From IMG/VR virus record IMGVR_UViG_3300020473_000047, positions 1 through 47,115 of that record: DNA of 47,115 nt, one strand, 5' to 3'. Below are positions 46,476-47,115 of the stretch, one piece after another. How positions within the stretch are numbered: position 1 is the stretch's first letter; each line of letters opens with the position of its first letter. The translations under genes and the position numbers were made by a program. A model generated the notes under the pieces. The model had not been told where the DNA came from. It did not search any database and worked only from the letters and a program-made list of their open reading frames with translations. The DNA is from a virus.

Positions 46476-46719
46476 ATTAGAGAAGGTAATAGAGAGTAAA
46501 TTTCTAACACCTCAAAAATTTGCTATCGAAATAGAAAAGATTGTTTCGGAAGAAGAACTTAACTATATTGATGCTATAGTACACTATTGCGAAATTAACA
46601 GTCTTGAGGTAGAATCAGTAACGAAACTGATATCTAAGCCTTTAAAGGAAAAACTAAAGTGGGATGCAACCCGTCTTAACTTTATGAAACCTACATCAAG
46701 GGCGAAACTTCCTATCTAA
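46459..46719 (+). CDS. 33: late transcription coactivator gp33-like
   Basis: An 86-residue protein similar to T4 gp33, which bridges RNA polymerase and the sliding clamp to activate late promoters. Typical are FAIEIEKIVSEEELNYIDAI in the first half and the end KEKLKWDATRLNFMKPTSRA before KLPI. The ATG at 46459 (MEPKNELEK) was chosen. Frames starting further upstream would lie within the exonuclease gene. Its presence fits the many TATAAATA late promoters upstream. The matching sigma factor gp55 is not in the window. Confidence 0.82.
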   Translation: MEPKNELEKVIESKFLTPQKFAIEIEKIVSEEELNYIDAIVHYCEINSLEVESVTKLISKPLKEKLKWDATRLNFMKPTSRAKLPI

Positions 46720-47096
46720 TGTACGATACAGATTATGACCACATTTGGCGTAATGCTTTTTTAAGAGCAACTCCAGTTGTTTTTAATATGGTTTGTGTTC
46801 TTCTTATTGGACTTGCTCCTCTTTATTTAATTCTTAGGACAAGACAAGAGATGACTCAAATTTTGACTACATCAACTACTGATATAATGCCTACATCAAC
46901 GGAATTACTACACTATCGTCTTCAAGCGATTTTGCGTGATTATAATATGCCTGATCTTGAGTATATTGGTGAACGTCCCAGTTATAAAACTGGTGATAAT
47001 GTTCCTTGGTATCGTATAGGAAAAGCAGAAGTTCCTATTGATGCTATAACAGAATTAGATACTGAGGAAGATGAAGACGAAAGTGACTCCCTTTGA
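46719..47096 (+). CDS. single-pass membrane protein between gp33 and gp59
   Basis: A 125-residue protein with one membrane helix at about 18-40 (TPVVFNMVCVLLIGLAPLYL), a Thr-rich linker, a soluble middle (LHYRLQAILRDYNMPDLEYI) and a very acidic C-terminus (DTEEDEDESDS). It starts at TAATG after gp33. No family recognised. Position in the gp33-gp59 block is the only clue. It overlaps the next frame by 26 bases. Confidence 0.65.
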   Translation: MYDTDYDHIWRNAFLRATPVVFNMVCVLLIGLAPLYLILRTRQEMTQILTTSTTDIMPTSTELLHYRLQAILRDYNMPDLEYIGERPSYKTGDNVPWYRIGKAEVPIDAITELDTEEDEDESDSL

Positions 47097-47115
47097 AACT
47101 TATCAAACTTATCTT
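47071..47115 (+). CDS. 59: start of probable helicase loader gp59
   Basis: Fifteen codons (MKTKVTPFETYQTYL) run off the window edge. The VTPFxTYxTYL start and the position after gp33 match T4-like gp59, which loads the gp41 helicase on forked DNA. A GTG at 47083 is an alternative start. The partial length limits certainty. Confidence 0.6.
   Translation, partial: MKTKVTPFETYQTYL

Noticed and set aside
1-47115. tRNA genes, CRISPR arrays, insertion sequences
   Set aside because: No cloverleaf-like segment in the gaps, no short regularly spaced repeats, and no transposase or terminal inverted repeats were seen. The repeats found are all fibre modules, promoters or terminators.

Overview
The window is a stretch of a T4-like cyanophage (cyanomyovirus) genome, from a phage of marine Synechococcus or Prochlorococcus. 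The evidence is a photosystem II D1 gene (psbA), a cluster of high-light-inducible (hli) mini-genes, plant-type ferredoxin (petF) and purC, together with a T4-type core block at the right end (glutaredoxin, thyX, phoH, a Cas4/MGME1-like nuclease, gp33 and the first codons of a probable gp59). Every gene I can support is on the + strand. DNA is AT-rich, genes are tightly packed, and neighbours often overlap as ATGA, TGATG or TAATG. T4-type late promoters (TATAAATA and close variants) precede many genes.

Layout. 1-1024: hli mini-genes and other tiny membrane proteins, with a sigma70-like promoter at 697-726. 1051-9636: a 2OG-Fe(II) oxygenase-like gene followed by three large virion-type proteins, the last a subtilisin-fold (S8) protein. 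9637-13497: psbA with a structured leader and its own terminator, then small genes, purC, ferredoxin and an HNH endonuclease. 13556-41280: about 28 kb of tail-fibre or adhesin genes, many sharing an exactly 177-nt module, ended by different receptor-binding-type domains (C1q-like, NG...QRYY-type, CBM-like, poly-Gly) and interleaved with small adaptor/chaperone-like genes. A block of three 2OG-Fe(II) oxygenases with its own perfect-consensus sigma70 promoter sits inside it (35074-37020). 41281-47115: a possible small structured RNA, nrdC-like glutaredoxin, a glutamine-II type (Downstream-peptide) riboswitch with its peptide, then nucleotide-metabolism and transcription genes.

How they may work together. 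The auxiliary genes (D1, Hli, ferredoxin, purC, ThyX, glutaredoxin) keep host photosynthesis and nucleotide supply going during infection. gp33 belongs to the late-transcription machinery that would read the TATAAATA promoters in front of the structural genes. The fibre array looks like a multi-receptor adhesion system diversified by recombination between shared cassettes. The most interesting signals are the fibre cassette array with its adaptors and oxygenases, the promoter/three-hairpin/terminator unit at 41285-41424, the riboswitch whose aptamer strand is duplicated just before the start codon (43062-43117), a cupredoxin-like copper-site motif inside a fibre, and the virion protease with Glu in place of the usual catalytic Asp. 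No tRNA, rRNA, CRISPR array or insertion sequence was seen.
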